Assembly (NCBI GenBank): GCA_963848205.1
Contig: CAWKCV010000003.1
Coordinates: 1,054,001-1,118,000 of the forward strand
Source of the DNA: BOG-908 sp963848205
GTDB taxonomy: Bacteria; Pseudomonadota; Alphaproteobacteria; Acetobacterales; Acetobacteraceae
DNA: 64,000 nt
Direction: 5' to 3'
Under the pieces are notes generated by a model. The model was given only the letters and a program-made list of their open reading frames with translations. It did not search any database and was not told where the DNA came from. Shown in pieces: positions 12,401 to 18,689 of the stretch (within the stretch, counting starts at the first letter, position 1; each line of letters opens with the position of its first letter). A program made the position numbers and the translations under genes.

Positions 12401-13432
12401 CAGCTCGTAACGTTCCTGCAGCAGAATTACGGCTACACTGGAACCGCGGAGGCCGCGCTGGCCTTCTTCCTCGACCCCGCCCACGTGCCGGTCGTCAGTC
12501 AGAGTGCCTTCGTCCGTGACGTGTTCTTCGCCGAGCTGCTCGCCAGCGGCCTGCAGTATAACGACCCGAACAGCCGCTTCTTCCACTCCTACAGCCGTGG
12601 CCAGCAGGCCATCGGTGCGCTGTTCACCACCGACCCCAAGGTGCCGGGCGTGCCGGCCGGCTATACGGGCGCGATCACCATGGCCAGCGGTTCGCTCAAC
12701 CCCGCAGGCACCCCTGCTTTGTTCGATGCGGGTGTGGCGACCGAGCATGGCGGCACGATCCAGGTGCTCGACCCGGGCGGCCAGGTCGTGCTGGGCACCA
12801 CCGGCGCGGCCTTCCCTGGCGGCGGCACCGGGCTCGTGACCAACGGCAACGGCGATATCGACGTGTTTTCGAACGGCAGCTTCCTGCTAGGCAAGAGCCG
12901 TGCCTTCACCAATGCCGGCGGCAACATCCAGGTCTGGTCGGCGACCGGCGACATCAATGCCGGCATCGGCGCTCGCACGACGGTCGTCTTCAACCCGCCG
13001 GTGATCAGCTACGACAATACCGGCGGCCTGGTGAACAGCCCCGCCGTGCCCACCAGCGGCTCAGGCATCGCCACCAACCAGCCGCTGCCATCGGTGCCGC
13101 TCGGTAACATCGACCTCACCGCACCCGTCGGCACCATCGATGCGGGCGAGGCGGGCGTGCGCTCGTCGGGCAACCTCAATCTGGCCGCCGCCCGCCTGGC
13201 GAACTCCAGCGGCTTCAGTTCTGGCGGCAAAACGTCGGGGAATTCGGCGCCGGCCAGCGTCAATCTCGGTGCAGTGGAGGCAGCGGGTGCGGCGGCCGGC
13301 GCCGGGCAGCAGGCGGCGCAGAACCTCAACAACACGCATACGGCGGCGCAGCTGCCCTCGCTGATCGAGGTGGAGGTGCTGAGTATCAGTGGAGAAAGCG
13401 AGGAGGAGCGGCGGAAGAAGAGGAAGATGTAG
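464..13432 (+). CDS. Giant filamentous haemagglutinin family protein (TpsA-like, DUF3739)
   Basis: This 4,322-residue protein is probably exported by two-partner secretion and works as a surface adhesin. Residues 1-40 form a long signal peptide with a twin-Arg-like basic stretch, a hydrophobic core and an AAAA cleavage region. Residues about 140-240 match the haemagglutinin N-terminal (TPS) domain, with motifs LTWQTFNVG, SQILGAINAQGKVYVLNRNG and NVGSLIAATSDI. The middle is thousands of Gly/Ala/Thr/Val-rich residues typical of a beta-helix, with repeated VSLTGS- and TLAAGS-like strands. The C-terminal 500-600 residues fit DUF3739: RGQQAIGALF near 4045, then NGDIDVFSNGS, TGDINAGIGARTTV, GTIDAGEAGVR and IEVEVL near 4301, ending in a Lys/Arg-rich tail (RRKKRKM). 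No TpsB-type outer-membrane transporter gene is in the window. Long antisense frames inside it are shadows. The function is inferred from family only. Confidence 0.93.
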   Translation: MLPTHTPSAARRRSALLQSVSLGALVVAGAASPRVAAAATPFRSLNQALALAGHAAQAATAPSNAVTASAHAALGAQNLTRAAVQFRSLADALTAASGSAASNPIVIDGVGAGTGLQVAPKAGTAGGPLWQGAALPTSNTNGAGITVTVKQSQPLANLTWQTFNVGRKTTLNFDQSAGGALASSWVVINKVLDPSVSGSQILGAINAQGKVYVLNRNGIAFAKGSTVNVGSLIAATSDIAASQFSTTVSGQTSFNLYGASVASSNAATNIDPITRLPIYYQPTFVNGTNASITVAPGAVIQTALPAGSNGGGYVMLLGGNVTNAGIISTPLGQTVLAAGTAFTLRQGSSGASGTTNVLSTTLGSEVAATNYGTSSLTGSPTVNPAYAVYNTGSVLNAGIVVADQGDISLVGHALTQSGVLLSTTTVNQRGTIHFLTPNDGSDPLSRVTLSPTSVTEILPEDNGETALDAQRSSEVATSALLNATRAALGTPDALLSQSSPVLNTTNYLPDQVAESRVEISTGGSVEAQPGALVVVQGGQIEVGAGSRLLLESGSTLDVSGTTNAVLAGNINALDLGSTANTSTALSDSVRALLVNVQPFQLRDSAANRNGGLKGTNVYVDAATLVEIASGAYAGNIYTPGGLLEVSGYLGLVPHTIGEFTSIGGQVTLQAQQRVIVPGAAGASGAIQAIQPGSIVTQAGSAINLQGGTVSYQAASLPQTYVQATNGTIYDINNAPSNLVYTGLYTGELFAHPRWKVTFDYVNPLLTPPVIEQPSYTVGRDAGSIVINAATSAINGAVYAGVTLGQYQSTPRPAGVTDPFLLAQTVVPQSGTLAFGEFPLIANQTLTTASNVVFQATPGSPIAPAANPLNPGTSTFDAPQLDADGLGSIVVTTNGSISVLSPLAVADGGTVSLTGSTILVDAGITARSGAITLTDQLASQTTPVGKPGGITLAEGAVLDARGVWTNEHLDPVHQTGAGYANGGNVTIAGSSGVTLAAGSKIDVSSGGGVLRLGQAFTGRGGSVSVIADIPLVGGGSSGGSSAQATAPVVFDSTFVGYASGGGGTLSLAAPLIELGTGPTPASLALPANLTGPALATGSATLSALRIDNALFSTGFAKYVVNGTAGLAVLPGAQITASQPIYTIDLGLGVPSGSDPSAAYKVVLPVLFTPTPGAETLTQRAAASLSLYSATGGAGGLFPNAGGARFGGGAVSIGTGASVSVDPGASIAVAGYGQVSVLGTLTAHSGNVTVANTLGVADTAVSDPPSYTVSGYVPGVSVWIGAASRIDVSGLSVVRTDALGRTFGLAGAGGSITLGSLPGGGVPTFAQVIVRPGAVLDADGAATPVQVVQGADPVSVTPVSNPVTLAGAGGSIAADSLLGVALDGTATARAGAADAAGGTLSLTLDASNLTQYSDIPTYAFEAPRLIVTQSFAATQPATGLAPGDISPANTFSQVHASQQQIDEGGFGSVVLAAPSAAIAFASGVELHAARSIVLNSPVVGGISPNGSISVAAPYVALLGATAEELAIKGVQPGPQLGFSTLTVLADLIDQSGSSFFGGREQAVPLPASAAGGPMPGFGPPAFNTNPNVLGFGQLNLESTGDIRFLGTDRSTGGGATGVVNSVGNILLRAAQISPGSLQRSVISAGITSSFPGGTAVSGGTITVEGNGNATALPYSVGGQLAFIADTIVQGGVIRAPEGIISFSDGFIENNPVTPSRIAFTPGSVTSVSLAGQTIPYGGTVDGVTYIAPGGGAATLFNPQISVQAQSIDVQNGASIDLRGGGTLSGAGFVFGRGGTADVLTTPLLDIQGGAAVANAQAQVAGIQPVRTGDPVYAILPGYASAYAPTTVPGDTAYTATNIGEQISVGTTVPGLAAGTYTLLPAYYALLPGAYRVELTSGVLPPQTSLTQGNFTASAPVTIGVANTAISAPVAVSALFTSGTNVRLLSQYDEESYNTFEATTATQFGAPRPFLPQDAKTLSLLYPSAIGTGPALSFAPGALLEAPAPGGYGATLQINFAGGSGSTIVVAGNTPPLATSNTELVLSAPTLDALDVPRLVLGGTLAQSLFATDTVDIASNTAGVVIQPNARLTAGDILLTTTVSGQIIVAPGGTLSTIGAGAAAYDNNNGFFFDNQITTGTAIPVLDVSNGRVVFVPNTDAAAGASISVGAGSGLLASGSLNIVAPGNTQVTIGAANLGAQYASIAVAAINIGSTASLARFAGQLPSGFSVTPQALSTLLNGSPTLRTPAATQLTLSAAQEVNFLGSVALDSGTTDLVLNTPAIYGVGAGTDTVSIAAPSFTWSGVATQQFTALNSLTGVTTTALPGGQIAGGLLPANGIGHLDINAGTIVLGYGPQAQPNDQVLLQRFVAGFGNVALNATRQITANNQSGLTVFQNGLALSQTASGLGATGALGNLTLNAPLITTQSAAVLDLTAGGTLKLVSPGPVASTSVVSLGGQIDAIAGTVDIGTAIALRAGQFNVTAQNGIDVAGTAAIDLSGRPVTFSDQTRFAPAGTLAFESTAGSITLETGSRIDVSATGASAGSVAFSALAGGVALDGTLVGAANPGQTGGSFTVIAGTLATTTQAANVAVGGSAFDNINAGLNAGGFTGARSFELGTDAGPPGGTPTANLVIGNDTAGAPLVVAQTVRVTADRGAIDVTGTIDASGTGPGAISLQAQTDLTLAATAVLDAHATQTAVNSYGSPIDAANRAHVTLAATTGTLTLAGGAIDVSYAGDATIGTPQGQVVLDAPRLGGATGGDIAIQAAAPIAITGAQSVALYGWTTYTSTDPNGRIVQTLGGTPAPGTTVIGLAQIDQDNTAFITAADGNAGLAGRLAGLTTYDARFHLRPGVQIDSAAVTRPGTGNLTIAGDLDFSGFRYSDAAGYGLQATGALGSGEPGAIVFRAAADLVVNGSVTDGFAAPPDKTAANHLKADNSWVFLSPNVLNGNLGAVEPLSADVVLPASISVTQTVGGVTTVTHQIELGAGTTIDESRPVSLNYAITINSAAIGPNVVVPFTAVLDPANPDIVIPNGGFITTAAITPPTGPVIPAGTFLPGGSVIPAGSTLGKGTVLPVTFAVATGTVVPAGTLLSIFDDTAGILNTFGAGTSALTLSANTAPLPVNAFLPSNTAPQFIATDGQFVGRLDLRPVGTDPAGQPVQGYVYALSKLLPPGALSWNLDLVAGANQASANPNAVLPRSVLAGGALAKPVNTIDQAAGSLILSDTHYLANSLNVGAVNPAFSVLRTGTGDLSLIAGGNFDQSSFYGIYTAGTQSDGVGAGTPYDLARQSFQANPGTPGRQGIAPGGPQTTVNTIVRETYQANYPTHGGDVLLSAQGNAVGDLNGGALSTTALVTSDAVGNWLWRQGSTQLGQSTAWWINYGTFAVPYGPGDSGLLPNSNGNFPAQLVGFQGIGTLGGGNLTVNVGQNAGQQTDRTGNTGPYNLNQPLRGEGLVLAVASTGREVTNGGTATLVETGGGNLTLHVGGTINPINSQALVNAGIPSNPESGVNGTLIDLRGAINVTAGAVGRLDESYVTGFTANELDPRPISPFAPILTANGGITLLPGDSAVSIVTQRDVVLDGVGDAGRVTEQNLTQISQSQIGTLSTSGGATGFTLWTNATSVALFTSGGNAAPITIGATTPLAGVTSNDSPTDTNFIYPSQLYVTSASGEIAYGSTSFPIGGISANVFSIEVAPSANEQVAFLAGTTIQANGLAVDLSGADPAALSTPLDPAFASFAGTPSQGVTNIRPNLGTTQSPLALFAKEADTPSVPYLGTKSLATPALFYAETGDILDLITGETVSFTSAANEILPQWYLAAKPVRIVAAQDIISSGTAPAANAGTLQQNQRPSLNGALSTASGNLFLNNSALSISTVFAGRDILGSYFYVGGPGLLAVEAGRNIQQIGYAAPGAPELLNYGSIKSLGSLLTGAPVSLTGGASIELGAGLGAGLTYTDFANLYFNPANQANLALLITDPANKNKVQQVYATQLVTFLQQNYGYTGTAEAALAFFLDPAHVPVVSQSAFVRDVFFAELLASGLQYNDPNSRFFHSYSRGQQAIGALFTTDPKVPGVPAGYTGAITMASGSLNPAGTPALFDAGVATEHGGTIQVLDPGGQVVLGTTGAAFPGGGTGLVTNGNGDIDVFSNGSFLLGKSRAFTNAGGNIQVWSATGDINAGIGARTTVVFNPPVISYDNTGGLVNSPAVPTSGSGIATNQPLPSVPLGNIDLTAPVGTIDAGEAGVRSSGNLNLAAARLANSSGFSSGGKTSGNSAPASVNLGAVEAAGAAAGAGQQAAQNLNNTHTAAQLPSLIEVEVLSISGESEEERRKKRKM

Positions 13433-13435
13433 GCA

Positions 13436-13476
13436 GGCAGTCCTTCTTTGAAGAAACGACCAGGAGACTTCTGCTT
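13436..13476. repeat. AT-tract hairpin repeat, copy 1
   Basis: This is an inverted-orientation copy of the dispersed hairpin family (GCAGTCC...TTTGAAG...GACCAGGAGACTTCTGC), placed between the convergent ends of the giant adhesin and fdhD. It has diverged from the consensus and has a shorter stem. Confidence 0.55.
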
Positions 13477-13498
13477 CCGCGCATCTGAGGGCGGTGGA

Positions 13499-14308
13499 TC
13501 AGGCTTTATCCGGCAATATTCGAGCAGGGCTGGTGAAGACTTCGAAGCCGTCGGAGCGGGCTATGCCGATCAGGGTGATGCCGGCGGCTTCGGCCTGGCG
13601 GGTGGCCAATGCGGTGGGGGCGGAGATCGCGGCCACGATCGCAGCACCCATGCGCGCCGCTTTCTGCACCATTTCGATCGAGATGCGGCTGGTCAGTGCG
13701 ATGATCCCGTCGCTGGCCTGGAGGTTCTGGCGGGCCAGCGCGCCGCCGAGTTTGTCGAGCGCATTGTGCCGGCCCACGTCCTCGCGCAGGGCGACGAGCC
13801 CGTTTGCCTCGGTCCAGAAACAAGCGCCGTGCACCGCGCGGGTGGCCTGGTTGAGCAACTGCGCCTCGGCCAGGCTGGCCATCGCCGCGTGGATGGCGGC
13901 AGGCGAAACGGCGTGGCCCGCGGGCACGGACGGCAACGGCCGCAGCGCCTCGCCGAGGCTTTCCAGCCCGCACATGCCGCAGCCGGTGGCGCCGGCCAGC
14001 CGCCGGCGGCGCTGTTCGAGCGCGCCCATCAGCGCTGGCGGTATCCATAGTCGCAGCTCGAGGCCGCCTTCGGCCTCGACGATCGCGATCTCCTCGATGC
14101 AAGAAGCATCGGATACGATGGCCTCGCTGAGGCTGAAGCCGACGCCAAAATCCTCGAGGTCGGCCGGGGTCGCCATCATCACCGCATGCGTCACCCGGTT
14201 ATAGGTGATGGCGATGGCAGTCTCCTCCGCCAAACACCGCTCGCGCGAACTCCCCTGCCCGTCCCGCCACGCTGTCAACGAAACTGAGACCGAAGACCTA
14301 CCAGACAT
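13499..14308 (-). CDS. fdhD: Formate dehydrogenase accessory sulfurtransferase FdhD
   Basis: FdhD moves sulfur from a cysteine desulfurase to the molybdenum cofactor of formate dehydrogenases and is needed for their activity. The 269-residue protein has the family's landmarks: EETAIAITYN near the N-terminus, the redox CxxC in TGCGMCG (C110, C113), VHGACFWT, EDVGRHNALDK and TSRISIEMVQKAARMG. It starts at an ATG directly after a hairpin repeat and shares orientation with cysH upstream. No formate dehydrogenase structural gene is in the window, so its client lies elsewhere. Length and motifs agree with functional FdhD. Confidence 0.95.
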   Translation of the reverse strand: MSGRSSVSVSLTAWRDGQGSSRERCLAEETAIAITYNRVTHAVMMATPADLEDFGVGFSLSEAIVSDASCIEEIAIVEAEGGLELRLWIPPALMGALEQRRRRLAGATGCGMCGLESLGEALRPLPSVPAGHAVSPAAIHAAMASLAEAQLLNQATRAVHGACFWTEANGLVALREDVGRHNALDKLGGALARQNLQASDGIIALTSRISIEMVQKAARMGAAIVAAISAPTALATRQAEAAGITLIGIARSDGFEVFTSPARILPDKA

Positions 14309-14353
14309 TCAAAGGTCTTTTGCTTCTTTTCGTCAGAAAAGAAGGCCTTGCTT
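14309..14353. repeat. AT-tract hairpin repeat, copy 2
   Basis: This variant copy (GTCTTTTGCTTCTTTTCGTC, then AGAAAAGAAGGCCTTGCTTC) fills the gap between the cysH stop and the fdhD start. It could end cysH transcription or sit in a shared transcript. Confidence 0.5.
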
Positions 14354-15084
14354 CAAGCCGTAGGCCGATGAATCCCACACTCGACCTTCCCCGTCCCCGC
14401 CCAGCGCCCGCTCCGAGGGTCCTCCCCAGCCGCGACCGCCTTGGTGCACGTCGCACACCCGATGGACGGAAAACCCGCCAGGCTCAAGGAGTGGCGCGGC
14501 AGATGGCGTTCGACCATCTCCTCGGCGATCTGCTTGGCCGACCACGCGGCCAGCGGGTTCAGCTTGACCTTGCCGGCCTCGATCTCGCGCATCGGCAAGG
14601 TCGTGCGGGTGACGACCTGGTGGCGTTTGCGGCCGGTGATCCAGGCCTCGTAGGGGGCGAGCGCACGGTCGAGCGGCGTGACCTTGCGCAGGTCGCAGCA
14701 GGCGTCGGGATCGTATTTCCACAGTTCGGCGGTGGGGTCGGCATTGGCGAGTTCGGCCGGGGTGGCGGAGATGGTCTGCACGTTGGTGAGGCCGAGTCGG
14801 CGGATCAGGCGATCGCGATAGGCGAGCGTTTCGGGGAAATGCTGCTTGGTGTCGACGAACAGGATGGGTGTGGAGGCGTCGATTTCGGCGACCAAGGCCA
14901 GCAGGACGGCCGAATCTGCGCCGAAGGACGAGACGACTGCGACGCGGCCGGGATGGTCGTGGCGGATAGCCTGGCAGAGAAGGTTAAGGCTTTCGGCCAC
15001 ATGCGGCCGGTATTGAGTCCATGCCGCGTTCTGCCCGGCTGGGCCCCAGTCGGCTATCCGTTCCGCTGTCATGCAGTCGAACAT
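14353..15084 (-). CDS. cysH: Assimilatory adenylyl-sulfate (APS) reductase, Fe-S type
   Basis: This enzyme reduces activated sulfate to sulfite in assimilation. The 243-residue protein has a PP-loop-like nucleotide site (SSFGADS, residues 52-58). It also has the four cysteines that bind a 4Fe-4S cluster in the APS-using class, C129-C130 (CCDLRK) and C210-C213 (CATC), and the catalytic C236 in ECGIH. The Fe-S cysteines suggest APS rather than PAPS as substrate; that is inference from family rules. The ATG at 15084 is preceded on the minus strand by GGAGAA at good spacing. No cysD, cysN or cysI gene is nearby. It is divergent from the QueD-like gene. Confidence 0.95.
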   Translation of the reverse strand: MFDCMTAERIADWGPAGQNAAWTQYRPHVAESLNLLCQAIRHDHPGRVAVVSSFGADSAVLLALVAEIDASTPILFVDTKQHFPETLAYRDRLIRRLGLTNVQTISATPAELANADPTAELWKYDPDACCDLRKVTPLDRALAPYEAWITGRKRHQVVTRTTLPMREIEAGKVKLNPLAAWSAKQIAEEMVERHLPRHSLSLAGFPSIGCATCTKAVAAGEDPRSGRWAGTGKVECGIHRPTA

Positions 15085-15293
15085 CTACGTTCTCCAACCC
15101 CGGCCGTGAGTTCACGGCACCAAACCGCAATTCACGCGCGGCTGAAAGTGGATATGGGCTATCCCACGCCGCAGTTTCGTAGAACCGGCTATGCGCCTCA
15201 TGCAATACAGACTTGCTCAGTAGAGATCGCGCACTCGAGAACGCCGCAACGGCGTTTGACCATGTTGCCCGCGGCCCGGTAAGTGCTGGCCGG

Positions 15294-15782
15294 ATGCCGA
15301 CCACGCAAACCCCCGGAAATTGGCGCGTTGCGAAATCGTACGGCCATGAGGAGGGCCTGTCCTGCACGTTCCGGCAGTGGCAGGCGTCGCATTCGCATTG
15401 CCGGTTTTTGCACGGCTACGCGCTCTCCTTTCGCTTCGTCTTCACGGCCGCTCATCTGGACGGGCGTGGCTGGTGCATCGATTTCGGCGGGCTGAAGCCG
15501 TTGCGCGCCTGGCTGCACGACATGTTCGACCACACGCTGCTGGTCGCCGAGGACGATCCCGAGCGGGACGCTCTGCTGGCGTTGGGGCACGCTGGCCTGG
15601 CGCAGACACGGCTCGTGCCGATGGTCGGCTGCGAGGCGTTCGCGCAACTGGCTCATGCATGGGCCGAACGCTTCCTCGACGAGCAGACGTCCGGCCGCGT
15701 GGTCTGCGCGCATGTCGATGTGGGCGAGCATCCTGGCAACAGTGCGCGGTTCACGCCATCGATGGACGCGCCGGCGGGATAG
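15294..15782 (+). CDS. 6-pyruvoyl-tetrahydropterin synthase / QueD family protein
   Basis: The protein is 162 residues if started at the ATG at 15294; a TTG at 15213 would add 27 non-conserved residues. It resembles 6-carboxytetrahydropterin synthases (queuosine/deazapurine pathway) of the alphaproteobacterial type. The zinc-binding segment SHSHCRFLHGYA combines Cys and His ligands, FDHTLL lies mid-protein, and the VDVGEHPGNSA tail corresponds to the family's catalytic C-terminal region. No queC, queE or queF gene adjoins it, so the exact pathway is unproven. It lies divergently beside cysH, with about 210 bases between them, and is followed 39 bases later by the AsmA-like gene on the same strand. 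Confidence 0.8.
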   Translation: MPTTQTPGNWRVAKSYGHEEGLSCTFRQWQASHSHCRFLHGYALSFRFVFTAAHLDGRGWCIDFGGLKPLRAWLHDMFDHTLLVAEDDPERDALLALGHAGLAQTRLVPMVGCEAFAQLAHAWAERFLDEQTSGRVVCAHVDVGEHPGNSARFTPSMDAPAG

Positions 15783-15821
15783 GTTCGCAACCGGCCTGCT
15801 CAACCGGGCGTTGGCCGCACC

Positions 15822-17840
15822 ATGCAGTCAGCCGAACCACATCCCCCCGTCCGTCGCCGTCATCTGGGCCGCAAGATCGCCGGGGGCCTGCTCGCTTTTG
15901 TCGTCATCGGCATCGTCCTGTTGATCCTGCTGTGGAATTGGGACTGGTTCATCCCGCTGGTCGAAGCGCGCGCCTCCATTGCACTGGGCCGCAAGGTGAC
16001 GATCACCCATCTGCATGTACGGCTTGGGCGGGTGACGACGATTGCCGCCGACGATGTGGTGATCGCCAACCCGAAGGGCTTTCCGGGTACTGAGCCGCTG
16101 GCGCACATCGCCCGGCTGACCATTCCGGTCGACGTGATGGCTTATTACCATCACCGCACGATCGTGCTGCCCTCCATCACGGTCGACAAGCCGGACGTGC
16201 ATGCGACCGCGCTGGCGGACGGGACGAACAACTTCACCCTGCAGCTGCCCAAGGCCGCGCCGGGCGCCAAGCCTGCGCCGCCGCCGCAGATCGGCGACCT
16301 GGTGATCAACGATGGCCGTGCGCATTTCGTCGATCCCAAGTTCAAGTCGGATTTCACCTCGAGCATCGAGACGCGGCCGGCGCAGGGGAACGTGCCGGCG
16401 CAGATCGTGGTGAACTCGAAGGGGACGTATGCCGCGCAACCGGTGGTCAGCCAGTTCGTGGGCGGCGCGCTGCTCAGCCTGCGTGACGCGCAGCATCCTT
16501 ACCCGGTCAACATTCATGTCGCGAACGGGCTGACGAAAGCGTCACTGGTGGGCACGGTGCAGAACCCGGTGAACTTCCAGGGTGCCAACCTGAGACTGTC
16601 GTTTTCCGGGCCGGACATGGCGCAGCTGTTTCCGCTTACCGGCATTCCGTTTCCGCAGACGCCGCCATTCTCGATCGCCGGCAATCTCGACTACGTGCCG
16701 CCGCGGTTCCGTTTCACCAACTTCGAAGGCCGTGTCGGCTCGTCCGATCTGGGCGGCGAGATCGACGCCGAGCCACGCCCCGGGTCGCGGCCGGACGTGA
16801 ACATGAACCTCGTCTCCAAGCGCGTCGATCTGGCCGACCTCGGCGGTTTCATCGGCACGCCGGCGGGCAAGGCGAACCTGGCGGGCCAGAACGTGACCGA
16901 GAAGAAGGAACAGGCAAAGGCGAAGGCCAGCCACGACCTGTTTCCGCACACGCCGATCAATCTGCCGAAGATCCGGGCGGCCGATATTCACCTGCATTAC
17001 CGGGCCGAGCACATCGAGAACAAATATACGCCGTTCGACAAGCTCGTCGTGGCAATGGATATCGTGGACGGCAAGATCGCGCTGCACCCGCTCGATTTCG
17101 TGGTCGGCAACGGCGACATCGCCAGTAACATTTCGCTGGCACCCGATGCGCACGATCTGGTGCATGCCAATGCGGATATCCGTTTCCGTCACATCGAAGT
17201 CGCGCGGCTGATGCAGGCGACGCATACGTTCAAAGGCAGGGGCATTCTCGGCGGCGAGGCGCGGATCGACACCGACGGCAATTCGCTGGCTTCGATGATG
17301 GGCCAGGGCAATGGCGAGCTGAAGCTGGTGCTGGTCAGCGCCGGCGATCTCTCGGCGTTGCTGGTCGATATCGCCGGGCTGGAGTTCGGCAATGCGCTGC
17401 TGTCGGCACTGGGTATTCCGAACCAGGCGAAGATCGACTGCTTCGTGACCGACCTGCAGCTCCGCTCGGGCGTAGTCGATACGAAGGCGTTCCTGCTCGA
17501 CACGGAGGAAGGCCGGGTCACCGGCAGCGGCACGATCGATCTGCGCAGCCAGACGCTGGATTACGCGCTGACGACGCGTGCGAAGCACTTCTCCATCGGC
17601 TCGCTGCCTGGCCCGATCGACCTCACCGGCCCGATCACCAGCCCGTCGATCCGTCCGGGCGCGGAAGTGGTGGCCCGCGCCGGTGCCGCGGTCGGCCTCG
17701 GCATTTTGACCGGTTTCGGTGCCCTCCTGCCCACCATCCAGTTCGGCGTCGGCAACGACAATGCGTGTTTCAAAGCCGAAGCCACGGAACGCAAACCCCT
17801 CCGCGCCCCCCCACCCGTCGCCAGAAAAGCCCACAAGTAA
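15822..17840 (+). CDS. AsmA-family envelope protein
   Basis: This 672-residue protein has a short cytoplasmic N-terminus (basic, RRRHLGRK), one transmembrane helix at about residues 20-42 (AGGLLAFVVIGIVLLILLW), then a large periplasmic part. Its opening segment WFIPLVEARASIALGRKVTI and the later repeating beta-strand pattern (GDIASNISLAP, GEARIDTDGNSLASMMGQGNGEL) are typical of AsmA proteins, which resemble lipid-transfer chorein-like bridges. Known members influence outer-membrane lipid or protein balance. The C-terminal 40 residues are basic and low in conservation. It has the same orientation as the phosphatase gene, with a hairpin repeat between them. Confidence 0.88.
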   Translation: MQSAEPHPPVRRRHLGRKIAGGLLAFVVIGIVLLILLWNWDWFIPLVEARASIALGRKVTITHLHVRLGRVTTIAADDVVIANPKGFPGTEPLAHIARLTIPVDVMAYYHHRTIVLPSITVDKPDVHATALADGTNNFTLQLPKAAPGAKPAPPPQIGDLVINDGRAHFVDPKFKSDFTSSIETRPAQGNVPAQIVVNSKGTYAAQPVVSQFVGGALLSLRDAQHPYPVNIHVANGLTKASLVGTVQNPVNFQGANLRLSFSGPDMAQLFPLTGIPFPQTPPFSIAGNLDYVPPRFRFTNFEGRVGSSDLGGEIDAEPRPGSRPDVNMNLVSKRVDLADLGGFIGTPAGKANLAGQNVTEKKEQAKAKASHDLFPHTPINLPKIRAADIHLHYRAEHIENKYTPFDKLVVAMDIVDGKIALHPLDFVVGNGDIASNISLAPDAHDLVHANADIRFRHIEVARLMQATHTFKGRGILGGEARIDTDGNSLASMMGQGNGELKLVLVSAGDLSALLVDIAGLEFGNALLSALGIPNQAKIDCFVTDLQLRSGVVDTKAFLLDTEEGRVTGSGTIDLRSQTLDYALTTRAKHFSIGSLPGPIDLTGPITSPSIRPGAEVVARAGAAVGLGILTGFGALLPTIQFGVGNDNACFKAEATERKPLRAPPPVARKAHK

Positions 17841-17886
17841 AAGTTTTTTGGTCCTTTTTCTCATAAAAGGACTGCTTCCTTCCTCT
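17839..17886. repeat. AT-tract hairpin repeat, copy 3 (near consensus)
   Basis: The copy reads AAGTTTTTTGGTCCTTTTTC then TCATAAAAGGACTGCTTCC. The stem pairs GTCCTTTT with AAAAGGAC. It follows the AsmA stop directly and probably serves as a terminator. Confidence 0.75.
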
Positions 17887-17927
17887 CCCAGGCTGGTCGC
17901 AACCCCCACGTTCTGTGACAAGCCCCC

Positions 17928-18668
17928 ATGATCCCCGTTCCCCTCCAACATGCCTCCAACCTGCGCGACCTGGGCGGCGTGCCGGCAGGGAACGGCCGCC
18001 AAGTACGTACCGGGATGATCTTCCGCGCCCCGGCTCTGGTCGGCCTCTCCCCCGAAGATGAGCAGACGATCGCCAGGCTCGGCGTTCGCATGGTGTGCGA
18101 CCTGCGTGGCGTGCGCGAGGCGGCTGCCAACCCGGTCGAGATCGCAGGCGCGCACCGGCTGGCGCTGCCGATCGAGCCCAGCGTCGGCGCCGGCCTGAAG
18201 GATATTCTCCGCACCGGGCAGGTAAGCGGACACATGTCGCCGCAGGACATGCTGGATTTGCTGCGCGAGGCTTACCGGGCTTACGCATTGCTGAGCCACG
18301 CCCAATACCGCGCTGTTTTTGCGGCATTGCAGGCGGAGCCAGGCGCTCCGTTGCTGCTGCATTGCTCGGCCGGCAAGGACCGAACGGGGTTTGGCGCGGC
18401 GCTCATCCTCGCCGCGCTGGGTGCCGGGTGGCCGGCGATCATGGAGGATTACCTCGCCACGAACATGCTGTGGCGGCGTGAGACGGCGAGCAATTTCGAG
18501 CTGCCGCCCGAGCTGAAGGACGTGCTGCTCAGCGCCCACGAGGTGCTGCTGGACGCGGCTTTCGCGGCAATCAAGGAACACTATGGCTCGACCGAGGCGT
18601 ACCTTGAGCAAGCGATCGGGCTGAGCGTCGAGGCACGCGCGCGTCTGGTGGAGCGCTATACGCAGTGA
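17928..18668 (+). CDS. Tyrosine-protein phosphatase (Y_phosphatase3-like)
   Basis: A 246-residue cysteine-dependent phosphatase. The N-terminal NLRDLGG and the catalytic P-loop HCSAGKDRTG (C146, R152) are the signature of the bacterial/fungal DSP-like family that hydrolyses phosphotyrosine or phosphoinositides. A conserved acidic residue in VRMVCDLRG fits the family fold. No signal peptide is seen, so it is probably cytoplasmic. It is followed after 21 bases by a DedA gene, which suggests co-transcription. The substrate is unknown. Confidence 0.9.
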   Translation: MIPVPLQHASNLRDLGGVPAGNGRQVRTGMIFRAPALVGLSPEDEQTIARLGVRMVCDLRGVREAAANPVEIAGAHRLALPIEPSVGAGLKDILRTGQVSGHMSPQDMLDLLREAYRAYALLSHAQYRAVFAALQAEPGAPLLLHCSAGKDRTGFGAALILAALGAGWPAIMEDYLATNMLWRRETASNFELPPELKDVLLSAHEVLLDAAFAAIKEHYGSTEAYLEQAIGLSVEARARLVERYTQ

Positions 18669-18689
18669 TGGTCGGGCGATCCGGCTAGG

